DNA of 64,000 bases. It comes from Lineus longissimus. Its lineage: Eukaryota > Nemertea > Pilidiophora > Heteronemertea > Lineidae. Shown piece by piece: positions 37,561 through 51,800 of the stretch. The notes under the pieces were generated by a model that made no database searches, was not told the origin of the DNA, and saw only the letters and a list, made by a program, of their open reading frames with translations. Both the position numbers and the translations under genes were made by a program. The stretch is taken from contig NC_088315.1 of assembly GCF_910592395.1 (NCBI RefSeq), forward strand, positions 12,962,501 to 13,026,500. Direction: 5' to 3'. Position 1 is the first letter of the stretch; the number at the start of each line of letters is the position of its first letter.

Positions 37561-39839
37561 GATGACCAATTCGACAAACTGAGACCACAATTACGAGATT
37601 CTGCGATGATAAGTTGTCATTCGACTAGCAATATTGCACTACTGGCGATGAAAGTCGGTTGACGATGGCACTCGTCGCTACCGATCACGTTCATTTTGGT
37701 TATACAGGGCCGAGATGACCAATTCGACAAACTGAGACCACAATTACGAGATTCTGCGATGATAAGTTGTCATTCAATAGCAATATTGCACTACTGGCGA
37801 TCAAAGTCGGTTGGCGATGGCGCTCGTCACAACCGATCACGCTCATTTTGGTTATACAGAGTCAAGATGGCTGAGTCGACAAACTGAGAGCACAATTTCG
37901 AGATTCTGCGATGATAAGTTGTCATTCGACTAGCAATATTGCACTACTGGCGATGAAAGTCGGTTGGCGATGTCACTCGTCGCGACCGATCACGCTCACT
38001 TTGGATATGCAGAGTCGTGATGACCGATGGTAAAACTGAAAAGGCAATTTCAAGATTCTGCGATGATAAGTTATATTCGATAGCGATATTGCACTACTGG
38101 CGATGAAAGTCGGTTGGCGATGGCGCTCATCGTGACCGATCACGCTCATTTTGGTTATACAGAGTCAAGATGGCTGATTCGACAAACTGAGAGCACAATT
38201 TCGAGATTCTGCGATGATAAGTTGTCATTCTACTAGCGATATTGCACTACTGGCGATGAAAGTCGGTTGGCGATGGCGCTCATCGTGACCGATCACGCTC
38301 ATTTTGGTTATACATAGTCAAGATGGCTGATTCAACAAACTGAGAGCACAATTTCGAGATTCTGCGATAATAGGTTGTCATCTGACTAGCGATATTACAC
38401 TACTGGCGATGAAAGTCGGTTGGCGATGGCGCTCGTCACGACCGATCACGCTCATTTTGGTTATACAGAGTCAAGATGGCTGATTCGACAAACTGAGAGC
38501 ACAATTTCGAGATTCTGCGATGATAAGTTGTCATTCTACTAGCGATATTGCACTACTGGCGATGAAAGTCGGTTGGCGATGGCGCTCATCGTGACCGATC
38601 ACGCTCATTTTGGTTATACAGAGTCAAGATGGCTGATTCAACAAACTGAGAGCACAATTTCGAGATTCTGCGATAATAAGTTGTCATCCGACTAGCGATA
38701 TTACACTACTGGCGATGAAAGTCGGTTGGCGATAGCGCTCGTCGCTACCGATCAATTTCATTTTGGTTATACAGGGCCGACATTACCAATTTGACAAACT
38801 GAGACCACAATTACGAGATTCTGCGATGATAAGTTGTCATTCAATAGCAATATTGCACTACTGGCGATGAAAGTCGGTTGGCGATGGTGCTCGTCGCGAC
38901 CGATCACGCTCATTTTGGTTGTACAGAACCGAGATGACCAATTCAACAAATTGAGACCAGACTTTCGAGATTCTGCGATTATAAGTTCTCATTCGACTAG
39001 CGATATTACACAACTGGCGATGAAAGTTGGTCGGCGATGGCGCTCGTCGCGACCGATCACGCTCATTTTGGTTATACAGGGCCGAGATGACCAATTCGAC
39101 TAACTGAGACCACAATTTCGAGATTCTGCGAGGATAAGTTGTCATTCGACTGGCGATATTGCACTACTGGCGATGAAAGTCGGTCGACGATGGCGCTCGT
39201 CGCGACCGATCACGTTCATTTTGGTTATACAGGGCCGAGATGACCAATTCGACAAACTGAGACAACAATTACGAGATTCTGCGATGATTAGTTGTCATTC
39301 GACTAGCAATATTGCACTACTGGCGATGAAAGTCGGTTGGCGATGGCGCTCGTCGCGACCGATCACGCTCATTTTGGTTATACAGAGTCAAGATGGCTGA
39401 TTCGACAAACTGAGAGCACAATTTCGAGATTCTACGATGATAAGTTGTCATTCGACTAGCGATATTGCACTACTGGCGATGAAAGTCGGTCGGCGATGGC
39501 GCTCGTCGCGACTGATCACCCTCATTTTGGTTATACAGGGCCGAGATGACCAATTCGACAAACTGAGACCACAATTACGAGATTCTGCGATGATAAGTTG
39601 TCATTCGATAGCAATATTGCACTATTGGCGATGAAAGTCGGTTGGCGATGGCGCTCGTTGTGACCGATCACGCTCATTTTGGTTATACAGAGTCAAGATG
39701 GCTGATTCAACAAACTGAGAGCACAATTTCGAGATTCTGCGATAATAAGTTGTCATCCGACTAGCGATATTACACTACTGGCGATGAAAGTCGGTTGGCG
39801 ATGGTGCTCGTCGCGACCGATCACGCTCATTTTGTTTAT
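37561..39839 (+). repeat. Right-zone monomers in irregular order, with a 306-bp dimer
   Basis: About 15 monomers that do not form a long HOR with the rest. A two-monomer unit at 38146-38451 is repeated at 38452-38757; both carry CATTCTACTAGCG. Odd variants include GATCAAAGTCGG near 37798, GGCCGACATTACC near 38775 and AATTCGACTAACTG near 39094. This is the least ordered part of the right zone. Confidence 0.82.
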
Positions 39840-41200
39840 ACAGGGCCGAGATGACCAATTCGACAAACTGAGACCACAATTACGAGATTCTGCGATGATA
39901 AGTTGTCATTCGACTACCAATATTGCACTACTGGCGATGAAAGTCGGTTGGCGATGGCACTCGTCGCTACCGATCACGTTCATTTTGGTTATACAGGGCC
40001 GAGATGACCAATTCGACAAACTGAGACCACAATTACGAGATTCTGCGATGATAAGTTGTCATTCAACTAGCAAAATTGCACTACTGGCGATGAAAGTCGG
40101 TTGGCGATGGCGCTCGTCACGACCGATCACGCTCATTTTGGTTATACAGAGTCAAGATGGCTGATTCGACAAACTGAGAGCACAATTTCGAGAGTCAAGA
40201 TGATAATTTGTAATTCGACTAGCGATATTACACTACTGGCGATGAAAGTCGGTCGACGATGGCGCTCGTCGCGACCGATCACGCTCACTTTGGATATGCA
40301 GAGTCGTGATGACCGATGGTAAAACTGAAAAGGCAATTTCAAGATTCTGCGATGATAAGTTATATTCGATTGCGATATTGCACTACTGGCGATGAAAGTC
40401 GGTTGGCGATGGCGCTCATCGTGACCGATCACGCTCATTTTGGTTATACAGAGTCAAGATGACTGATTCAACAAACTGAGAGCACAATTTCGAGATTCTG
40501 CGATAATAGGTTGTCATCTGACTAGCGATACTACACTACTGGCGATGAAAGTCGGTTGGCGATGGTGCACGTCGCGACCGATCACGCTCATTTTGGTTAT
40601 ATAGAGTCGAGATGACCGATTGGACAAACTGAGACCGCAATTTCGAGATTCTGTGATGATAAGTTGTCATTCAATAGCAATATTGCACTACTGGCGATGA
40701 AAGTCGGTTGGCAATGGTGCTCGTCGCGACCGATCACGCTCATTTTGGTTGTACAGAGCCGAGATGACCAATTCAACAAATTGAGACCAGACTTTCGAGA
40801 TTCTGTGATGATAAGTGGTCATTCGACTAACGATAATTTATAAGACTATTGGCGATGATGGTCGGTCGGCGATGGTGCTCGTCGCGACCGATCACGCTCA
40901 TTTTGGTTATATAGAGTCAAGATACCCGATTGAACAAACTGAGACCACAATTTCAAGATTCTGCGATTATAAGTTCTCATTCGACTAGCGATATTACACA
41001 ACTGGCGATGAAAGTTGGTCGGCGATGGCGCTCGTCGCGACCGATCACGCTCATTTTGGTTATACAAGGCCGAGATGACCAATTCGACAAACTGAGACCA
41101 CAATTTCGAGATTCTGCGAGGATAAGTTGTCATTCGACTGGCGATATTGCACTACTGGCGATGAAAGTTGGTCGATGATGGCGCTCGTCGCTACCGATCA
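39840..41200 (+). repeat. Nine-monomer block copied from about 34.95-36.31 kb
   Basis: In register at 4890 bp (32 monomers), including the AAAACTGAAAAGG monomer (40321) and the insertion monomer (40825). It joins the 2293-bp HOR region to the 4.7-kb HOR region. Confidence 0.86.
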
Positions 41201-42730
41201 CGTTCATTTTGGTTATACAGGGCCGAGATGACCAATTCGACAAACTGAGACCACAATTACGAGATTCTGCGATGATTAGTTGTCATTCGACTAGCAATAT
41301 TGCACTACTGGCAATGAAAGTCGGTTGGCGATGGCGCTCGTCGCGACCGATCACGCTCATTTTGGTTATAAAGAGTCAAGATGGCTGATTCGACAAACTG
41401 AGAGCACAATATCGAGATTCTACGATGATAATTTGTCATTCGACTAGCGATATTACACTACTGGCGATGAAAGTCGGTCGGCGATGGCGCTCGTCGCAAC
41501 CGATCACGCTCATTGTGGTTATACAGGGCCGAGATGACCAATTCGACAAATTGAGACCACAATTACGAGATTCTGCGATGATAAGTTGTCATTCGACTAG
41601 CGATATTGCACTACTGGCGATGAAAGTCAGTCGGCGATGGCGCTCGTCGCGACCGATCACGCTCATTTTGGTTATACAGGGCCGAGATGACCAATTTGAC
41701 AAACTGAGACCATAATTACGAGATTCTGCGATGATAAGTTGTCATTCGATAGCAATATTGCACTACTGGCGATGAAAGTCGGTTGGCGATGGCGCTCGTC
41801 GTGACCGATCACGCACATTTTCGTTATACAGAGTCAAGATGGCTGATTCAACAAACTGAGAGCACAATTTCGAGATTCTGCGATAATAAGTTGTCATCCG
41901 ACTAGCGATATTACACTACTGGCGATGAAAGTCGGTTGGCGATGGTGCTCGTCGCGACCGATCACGCTCATTTTGGTTATACAGAGTCGAGAATGACCAA
42001 TTCGACAAACTGAGACCACAATTACGAGATTCTGCGATGATAAGTTGTCATTCGACTAGCAATATTGCACTACTGGCGATGAAAGTCGGTTGGCGATGGC
42101 GCTCATCACGACCGATCACGCTCATTTTGGTTATACAGAGTCAAGATGGCTGATTCAACAAACTGAGAGCACAATTTCGAGATTCTGCGATAATAAGTTG
42201 TCATCCGACTAGCGATATTACACTACTGGCGATGAAAGCCGGTTGGCGATGGTGCTCGTCGCGACCAATCACGCTCATTTTAGTTATACAGAGTCGAGAT
42301 GACCGATTGGACAAACTGAGAGCACAATTTCGAGATTCTGTGATGATAAGTTGTCATTCGACTAGCGATATTACACTACTGGCGATGAAAGTCGGTTGGC
42401 GATAGGGCTCGTCGCGACTGATCCCGCTCATTTTGGTTATACAGATTCGAGATGACCGATTGGACAAACTGACATCACAATTTCGAGACTCTGTGATGAT
42501 AAGTTGTCATTCGACTGGCGATATTGCACTACTGGCGATGAAAGTCGGTCGGCGATGGCGATCGTCGCGACCGATCACGCTCATTTTGGTTATAAAGAGT
42601 CGAGATGACCGATTGGACAAACTGAGACCGCAAATTTAAGATTCTGCGATGATAAGTTGTCATTTGACTAACGATATAAGACTACTGGCGATGAAAGTCG
42701 GTCGGCAATGGGGCTTGTCACGACCGATAA

Positions 42731-43950
42731 CGCTCATTTTGGTTATACAGAGCCAAGATGACCAATTCAACAAATTGAGACCCGAGTTTCAAGATTCTGT
42801 GATGATAAGCGGTCATTCGACTAACGATATAAGACTATTGGCGATGATTGTCGGTCGGCGATGGCGCTCGTCGTGACCGATCACACTCATTTTGGTTATG
42901 CAGAGTCGAGATGCCCAATTGAACAAACTGAGACCACAATTTCAAGATTCTGCGATTATAAGTTGTCATTCGACTAGCGATATTACACTACTGGCGATGA
43001 AAGTTAGTCGGCGATGGCGCTCGTCCCGACCGATCACGCTCATTTTGGTTAGACAGGGCCGAGATGACCAATTCGACAAACTGAGAGCACAATTTCTAGA
43101 CTCTGTGATGATAAGTTGTCATTCGACTAGCGATATTGCACTACTGGCGATGAAAGTCGGTTGGCGATGGCGCTCGTCGTGACCGATCACGCTCATTTTG
43201 GTTATACAGAGTCAAGATGGCTGATTCGACATACTGAGAGCACAATTTCGAGACTCTGTGGTGATAAGTTGTCATTCGATAGCGATATTGCACTACTGGC
43301 GATGAAAGTTCGTCGGCGATGGTGCTCGTTACGACCGATCACGCTCACTTTGGATATGCAGAGTCGTGATGACCGATGGTAAAACTGAAAAGGCAATTTC
43401 AAGATGCTACGATGATAAGTTATATTCGATAGCGATATTGCACTACTGGCGATGAAAGTCGGTTGGCAATGGCGCTCGTCGCGACCGATCACGCTCATTT
43501 TGGTTATACAGAGTCAAGATGGCTGATTCGACAAACTGAGAGCACAATTTCAAGATTCTGCGATAATAAGTTGTCATCCGACTAGCGATATTAAACTACT
43601 GGCGATGAAAGTCGGTTGGCAATGGCGCTCGTCGCGACCGATCACGCTCATTTTGGTTATACAGGGTGAAGATGGCTGATTCGACAAACTGAGAGCACAA
43701 TTTCGAGATTCTGCGATAATAAGTTGTCATCCGACTAGCGATATTGCACTACTGGCAATGAAAGTCGGTTGGCGATGGTGCTCGTCGCGACCGATCACAC
43801 TCATTTTGGTTATACAGAGTCAAGATGGCTGATTCAACAAACTGAGAGCACAATTTCGAGATTCTGCGATAATAAGTTGTCATCCGACTAGCGATATTAC
43901 ACTACTGGCGATGAAAGTCGGTTGGCGATGGTGCTCGTCGCGACCGATCA
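42731..43950 (+). repeat. 1220-bp eight-monomer tandem unit, copy 1
   Basis: Eight monomers ending in the AAAACTGAAAAGG monomer and right-type GATGGCTGATTCGAC monomers. The next 1220 bp repeat it nearly exactly. It begins at a GATAACGCTCATTTTGG monomer that is missing from copy 2. Confidence 0.9.
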
Positions 43951-45170
43951 CGCTCATTTTGGTTATACAGAGCCAAGATGACCAATTCAACAAATTGAGA
44001 CCCGAGTTTCAAGATTCTGTGATGATAAGCGGTCATTCGACTAACGATATAAGACTATTGGCGATGATTGTCGGTCGGCGATGGCGCTCGTCGTGACCGA
44101 TCACACTCATTTTGGTTATGCAGAGTCGAGATGCCCAATTGAACAAACTGAGACCACAATTTCAAGATTCTGCGATTATAAGTTGTCATTCGACTAGCGA
44201 TATTACACTACTGGCGATGAAAGTTAGTCGGCGATGGCGCTCGTCCCGACCGATCACGCTCATTTTGGTTAGACAGGGCCGAGATGACCAATTCGACAAA
44301 CTGAGAGCACAATTTCTAGACTCTGTGATGATAAGTTGTCATTCGACTAGCGATATTGCACTACTGGCGATGAAAGTCGGTTGGCGATGGCGCTCGTCGT
44401 GACCGATCACGCTCATTTTGGTTATACAGAGTCAAGATGGCTGATTCGACATACTGAGAGCACAATTTCGAGACTCTGTGGTGATAAGTTGTCATTCGAT
44501 AGCGATATTGCACTACTGGCGATGAAAGTTCGTCGGCGATGGTGCTCGTTACGACCGATCACGCTCACTTTGGATGTGCAGAGTCGTGATGACCGATGGT
44601 AAAACTGAAAAGGCAATTTCAAGATGCTACGATGATAAGTTATATTCGATAGCGATATTGCACTACTGGCGATGAAAGTCGGTTGGCAATGGCGCTCGTC
44701 GCGACCGATCACGCTCATTTTGGTTATACAGAGTCAAGATGGCTGATTCGACAAACTGAGAGCACAATTTCAAGATTCTGCGATAATAAGTTGTCATCCG
44801 ACTAGCGATATTAAACTACTGGCGATGAAAGTCGGTTGGCAATGGCGCTCGTCGCGACCGATCACGCTCATTTTGGTTATACAGGGTGAAGATGGCTGAT
44901 TCGACAAACTGAGAGCACAATTTCGAGATTCTGCGATGATAAGTTGTCATCCGACTAGCGATATTGCACTACTGGCAATGAAAGTCGGTTGGCGATGGTG
45001 CTCGTCGCGACCGATCACACTCATTTTGGTTATACAGAGTCAAGATGGCTGATTCAACAAACTGAGAGCACAATTTCGAGATTCTGCGATAATAAGTTGT
45101 CATCCGACTAGCGATATTACACTACTGGCGATGAAAGTCGGTTGGCGATGGTGCTCGTCGCGACCGATCA
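43951..45170 (+). repeat. 1220-bp eight-monomer tandem unit, copy 2
   Basis: Differs from copy 1 at few positions, for example TTTGGATGTGCAG near 44570 against TTTGGATATGCAG, and GCGATGATAAG near 44935 against GCGATAATAAG. A third partial copy continues to about 45560 with its own changes (GAGTATTGGCG, TTGTCAGTCGG). Confidence 0.9.
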
Positions 45171-45564
45171 CGCTCATTTTGGTTATACAGAGCCAAGATG
45201 ACCAATTCAACAAATTGAGACCAGAGTTTCAAGATTCTGTGATGATAAGTGGTCATTCGACTAACGATATAAGAGTATTGGCGATGATTGTCAGTCGGCG
45301 ATGGCGCTCGTCGTGACCGATCACACTCATTTTGGTTATGCAGAGTCGAGATGCCCAATTGAACAAACTGAGACCACAATTTCAAGATTCTGCGATTATA
45401 AGTTGTCATTCGACTAGCGATATTACACTACTGGCGATGAAAGTTAGTCGGCGATGGCGCTCGTCCCGACCGATCACGCTCATTTTGGTTATACAGGGCC
45501 GAGATGACCAATTCGACAAACTGAGAGCACAATTTCTAGACTCTGTGATGATAAGTTGTCATTC

Positions 45565-48500
45565 GACTAACGATAATTTATAAGACTATTGGCGATGATG
45601 GTCGGTCGGCGATGTTGCTCGTCGCGACCGATCACACTCATCACAATTTCAAGATTCTGCGATTATAAGTTCTCATTCGACTAGCGATATTACACAACTG
45701 GCGATGAAAGTTGGTCGGCGATGGCGCTCGTCGCGACCGATCACGCTCATTTTGGTTATACAAGGCCGAGATGACCAATTCGACAAACTGAGACCACAAT
45801 TTCGAGATTCTGCGAGGATAAGTTGTCATTCGACTAGCGATATTGCACTACTGGCGATGAAAGTTGGTCGACGATGGCGCTCGTCGCTACCGATCACGTT
45901 CATTTTGGTTATACAGGGCCGAGATGACCAATTCGACAAACTGAGACCACAATTACGAGATTCTGCGATGATTAGTTGTCATTCGACTAGCAATATTGCA
46001 CTACTGGCAATGAAAGTCGGTTGGCGATGGCGCTCGTCGCGACCGATCACGCTCATTTTGGTTATAAAGAGTCAAGATGGCTGATTCGACAAACTGAGAG
46101 CACAATATCGAGATTCTACGATGATAATTTGTCATTCGACTAGCGATATTACACTACTGGCGATGAAAGTCGGTCGGCGATGGCGCTCGTCGCAACCGAT
46201 CACGCTCATTGTGGTTATACAGGGCCGAGATGACCAATTCGACAAATTGAGACCACAATTACGAGATTCTGCGATGATAAGTTGTCATTCGACTAGCGAT
46301 ATTGCACTACTGGCGATGAAAGTCGGTCGGCGATGGCGCTCGTCGCGACCGATCACGCTCATTTTGGTTATACAGGGCCGAGATGACCAATTTGACAAAC
46401 TGAGACCATAATTACGAGATTCTGCGATGATAAGTTGTCATTCGATAGCAATATTGCACTACTGGCGATGAAAGTCGGTTGGCGATGGCGCTCGTCGTGA
46501 CCGATCACGCACATTTTCGTTATACAGAGTCAAGATGGCTGATTCAACAAACTGAGAGCACAATTTCGAGATTCTGCGATAATAAGTTGTCATCCGACTA
46601 GCGATATTACACTACTGGCGATGAAAGTCGGTTGGCGATGGTGCTCGTCGCGACCGATCACGCTCATTTTGGTTATACAGAGTCGAGAATGACCAATTCG
46701 ACAAATTGAGACCACAATTACGAGATTCTGCGATGATAAGTTGTCATTCGACTAGCAATATTGCACTACTGGCGATGAAAGTCGGTTGGCGATGGCGCTC
46801 ATCACGACCGATCACGCTCATTTTGGTTATACAGAGTCAAGATGGCTGATTCAACAAACTGAGAGCACAATTTCGAGATTCTGCGATAATAAGTTGTCAT
46901 CCGACTAGCGATATTACACTACTGGCGATGAAAGCCGGTTGGCGATGGTGCTCGTCGCGACCAATCACGCTCATTTTAGTTATACAGAGTCGAGATGACC
47001 GATTGGACAAACTGAGAGCACAATTTCGAGATTCTGTGATGATAAGTTGTCTTTCGACTAGCGATATTACACTACTGGCGATGAAAGTCGGTTGGCGATA
47101 GGGCTCGTCGCGACTGATCCCGCTCATTTTGGTTATACAGATTCGAGATGACCGATTGGACAAACTGACATCACAATTTCGAGACTCTGTGATGATAAGT
47201 TGTCATTCGACTGGCGATATTGCACTACTGGCGATGAAAGTCGGTCGGCGATGGCGATCGTCGCGACCGATCACGCTCATTTTGGTTATAAAGAGTCGAG
47301 ATGACCGATTGGACAAACTGAGACCGCAAATTTAAGATTCTGCGATGATAAGTTGTCATTTGACTAACGATATAAGACTACTGGCGATGAAAGTCGGTCG
47401 GCAATGGGGCTTGTCACGACCGATAACGCTCATTTTGGTTATACAGAGCCAAGATGACCAATTCAACAAATTGAGACCAGAGTTTCAGGATTCTGTGATG
47501 ATAAGCGGTCATTCGACTAACGATATAAGACTATTGGCGATGATTGTCGGTCGGCGATGGCGCTCGTCGTGACCGATCACACTCATTTTGGTTATGCAGA
47601 GTCGAGATGCCCAATTGAACAAACTGAGACCACAATTTCAAGATTCTGCGATTATAAGTTGTCATTCGACTAGCGATATTACACTACTGGCGATGAAAGT
47701 TAGTCGGCGATGGCGCTCGTCCCGACCGATCACGCTCATTTTGGTTAGACAGGGCCGAGATGACCAATTCGACAAACTGAGAGCACAATTTCTAGACTCT
47801 GTGATGATAAGTTGTCATTCGACTAGCGATATTGCACTACTGGCGATGAAAGTCGGTTGGCGATGGCGCTCGTCGTGACCGATCACGCTCATTTTGGTTA
47901 TACAGAGTCAAGATGGCTGATTCGACATACTGAGAGCACAATTTCGAGACTCTGTGGTGATAAGTTGTCATTCGATAGCGATATTGCACTACTGGCGATG
48001 AAAGTCGGTTGGCAATGGCGCTCGTCGCGACCGATCACGCTCATTTTGGTTATACAGAGTCAAGATGGCTGATTCGACAAACTGAGAGCACAATTTCAAG
48101 ATTCTGCGATAATAAGTTGTCATCCGACTAGCGATATTAAACTACTGGCGATGAAAGTCGGTTGGCAATGGCGCTCGTCGCGACCGATCACGCTCATTTT
48201 GGTTATACAGGGTGAAGATGGCTGATTCGACAAACTGAGAGCACAATTTCGAGATTCTGCGATAATAAGTTGTCATCCGACTAGCGATATTGCACTACTG
48301 GCGATGAAAGTCGGTTGGCGATGGTGCTCGTCGCGACCGATCACACTCATTTTGGTTATACAGAGTCAAGATGGCTGATTCAACAAACTGAGAGCACAAT
48401 TTCGAGATTCTGCGATAATAAGTTGTCATCCGACTAGCGATATTACACTACTGGCGATGAAAGTCGGTTGGCGATGGTGCTCGTCGCGACCGATCACGCT

Positions 48501-50260
48501 CATTTTGGTTATACAGAGCCAAGATGACCAATTCAACAAATTGAGACCAGAGTTTCAAGATTCTGTGATGATAAGTGGTCATTCGACTAACGATATAAGA
48601 GTATTGGCGATGATTGTCAGTCGGCGATGGCGCTCGTCGTGACCGATCACACTCATTTTGGTTATGCAGAGTCGAGATGCCCAATTGAACAAACTGAGAC
48701 CACAATTTCAAGATTCTGCGATTATAAGTTGTCATTCGACTAGCGATATTACACTACTGGCGATGAAAGTTAGTCGGCGATGGCGCTCGTCCCGACCGAT
48801 CACGCTCATTTTGGTTATACAGGGCCGAGATGACCAATTCGACAAACTGAGACCACAATTTCTAGACTCTGTGATGATAAGTTGTCATTCGACTAGCGAT
48901 ATTGCACTACTGGCGATGAAAGTCGGTTGGCGATGGCGCTCGTCGCGACCGATCACGCTCATTTTGGTTATACAGAGTCAAGATGGCTGATTCGACATAC
49001 TGAGAGCACAATTTTGAGACTCTGTGGTGATAAGTTGTCATTCGATAGCGATATTGCACTACTGGCGATGAATGTTCGTCGGCGATGGTGCTCGTCACGA
49101 CCGATCACGCTCACTTTGGATATGCAGAGTCGTGATGACCGATGGTAAAACTGAAAAGGCAATTTCAAGATGCTACGATGATAAGTTATATTCGATAGCG
49201 ATATTGCACTACTGGCGATGAAAGTCGGTTGGCAATGGCGCTCGTCGCGACCGATCACGCTCATTTTGGTTATACAGAGACAAGATGGCTGATTCGACAA
49301 ACTGAGAGCACAATTTCAAGATTCTGCGATAATAAGTTGTCATCCGACTAGCGATATTAAACTACTGGCGATGAAAGTCGGTTGGCAATGGCGCTCGTCG
49401 CGACCGATCACGCTCATTTTGGTTATACAGGGTGAAGATGGCTGATTCGACAAACTGAGAGCACAATTTCGAGATTCTGCGATAATTAGTTGTCATCCGA
49501 CTAGCGATATTGCACTATTGGCAATGAAAGTCGGTTGGCGATGGTGCTCGTCGCGACCGATCACGCTCATTTTGGTTATACAGAGTCGAGATGTCCGATT
49601 GGACAAACTGAGACCTCAATTTCGAGATTCTGTGATGATAAGTTGTCATTCGACTGGCGATATTACACTACTGGCGATGAATGTCGGTCGGCGATGGCGA
49701 TCGTCGCGACCGATCACGCTCATTTTGTTTATCAGGAGTCGAGATGACCGATTGGACAAACTGAGACCGCAAATTTGAGATTCTGCGATGATAAGTTGTC
49801 ATTTGACTAACGATATAAGACTACTGGCGATGATAGTCGGTCGGCGATGGCGCTCGTCGCGACCGATCACGCTCACTTTGGATATGCAGAGTCGTGATGA
49901 CCGATGGTAAAACTGAAAAGGCAATTTCAAGATTCTGCGATGATAAGTTATATTCGATAGCGATATTGCACTACTGGCGATGAAAGTCGGTTGGCGATGG
50001 CGCTCATCGTGACCGATCACGCTCATTTTGGTTATACAGAGTCAAGATGGCTGATTCAACAAACTGAGAGCACAATTTCGAGATTCTGCGATAATAGGTT
50101 GTCATCTGACTAGCGATACTACACTACTGGCGATGAAAGTCGGTTGGCGATGGTGCTCGTCGCGACCGATCACGCTCATTTTGGTTGTAAAGAGCCGAGA
50201 TGACCAATTCAACAAATTGAGACCAGACTTTTGAGATTCTGTGATGATAAGTGGTCATTC
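45565..50260 (+). repeat. 4.7-kb HOR unit, copy 2 (4696 bp)
   Basis: Bears a 44-bp deletion right after its start. Relative to copy 1 it lacks one 150-bp AAAACTGAAAAGG monomer near 48.0 kb: the offset changes from 4696 to 4546. A 1070-bp repetition (47588 against 48658) takes the place of the 1220-bp one. Confidence 0.9.
45641..45642 (+). repeat. 44-bp deletion junction
   Basis: ACTCAT is joined directly to CACAATTTC, losing the GGTTATGCAGAG to CTGAGAC part of the monomer that is intact near 50340. The offset to the next HOR copy changes from 4696 to 4740 across this point, confirming 44 bases. It occurs only here. Confidence 0.9.
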
Positions 50261-51800
50261 GACTAACGATAATTTATAAGACTATTGGCGATGATGGTCG
50301 GTCGGCGATGTTGCTCGTCGCGACCGATCACACTCATTTTGGTTATGCAGAGTCAAGATACCCGATTGAACAAACTGAGACCACAATTTCAAGATTCTGC
50401 GATTATAAGTTCTCATTCGACTAGCGATATTACACAACTGGCGATGAAAGTTGGTCGGCGATGGCGCTCGTTGCGACCGATCACGCTCATTTTGGTTATA
50501 CAGGGCCGAGATGACCAATTCGACAAACTGAGACCACAATTTCGAGATTCTGCGAGGATAAGTTGTCATTCGACTAGCGATATTGCACTACTGGCGATGA
50601 AAGTTGGTCGACGATGGCGCTCGTCGCTACCGATCACGTTCATTTTGGTTATACAGGGCCGAGATGACCAATTCGACAAACTGAGACCACAATTACGAGA
50701 TTCTGCGATGATTAGTTGTCATTCGACTAGCAATATTGCACTACTGGCGATGAAAGTCGGTTGGCGATGGCGCTCGTCGCGACCGATCACGCTCCTTTTG
50801 GTTATAAAGCGTCAAGATGGCTGATTCGACAAACTGAGAGCACAATATCAAGATTCTACGATGATAATTTGTCATTCGACTAGCGATATTACACTACTGG
50901 CGATGAAAGTCGGTCGGCGATGGCGCTCGTCGCAACCGATCACGCTCATTTTGGTTATACAGGGCCGAGATGACCAATTCGACAAACTGAGACCACAATT
51001 ACGAGATTCTGCGATGATAAGTTGTCATTCGACTAGCGATATTGCACTACTGGCGATGAAAGCCGGTCGGCGATGGCGCTCGTCGCGACCGATCACGCTC
51101 ATTTTGGTTATACAGGGCCGAGATGACCAATTCGACAAACTGAGACCACAATTACGAGATTCTGCGATGATAAGTTGTCATTCGATAGCAATATTGCACT
51201 ACTGGCGATGAAAGTCGGTTGGCGATGGCGCTCGTCGTGACCGATCACGCTCATTTTGGTTATACAGAGTCAAGATGGCTGATTCAACAAACTGAGAGCA
51301 CAATTTCGAGATTCTGCGATAATAAGTTGTCATCCGACTAGCGATATTACACTACTGGCGATGAAAGTCGGTTGGCGATGGTGCTCGTCGCGACCGATCA
51401 CGCTCATTTTGGTTATACAGAGTCGAGAATGACCAATTCGACAAACTGAGACCACAATTACGAGATTCTGCGATGATAAGTTGTCATTCGACTAGCAATA
51501 TTGCACTACTGGCGATGAAAGTCGGTTGGCGATGGCGCTCGTCGCGACCGATCACGCTCATTTTGGTTATACAGAGTCAAGATGGCTGATTCAACAAACT
51601 GAGAGCACAATTTCGAGATTCTGCGATAATAAGTTGTCATCCGACTAGCGATATTACACTACTGGCGATGAAAGCCAGTTGGCGATGGTGCTCGTCGCGA
51701 CCAATCACGCTCATTTTAGTTATACAGAGTCGAGATGACCGATTGGACAAACTGAGAGCACAATTTCGAGATTCTGTGATGATAAGTTGTCATTCGACTA

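Larger units (their letters stand above)
40825..45564 (+). repeat. 4.7-kb HOR unit, copy 1 (4740 bp)
   Basis: Measured between successive insertion-monomer tags (GACTAACGATAATTTATAAG). It shares TATACAAGGCCGAG (near 41062) and CATTGTGG (near 41512) only with copy 2. It contains the nested 1220-bp tandem duplication. Confidence 0.9.
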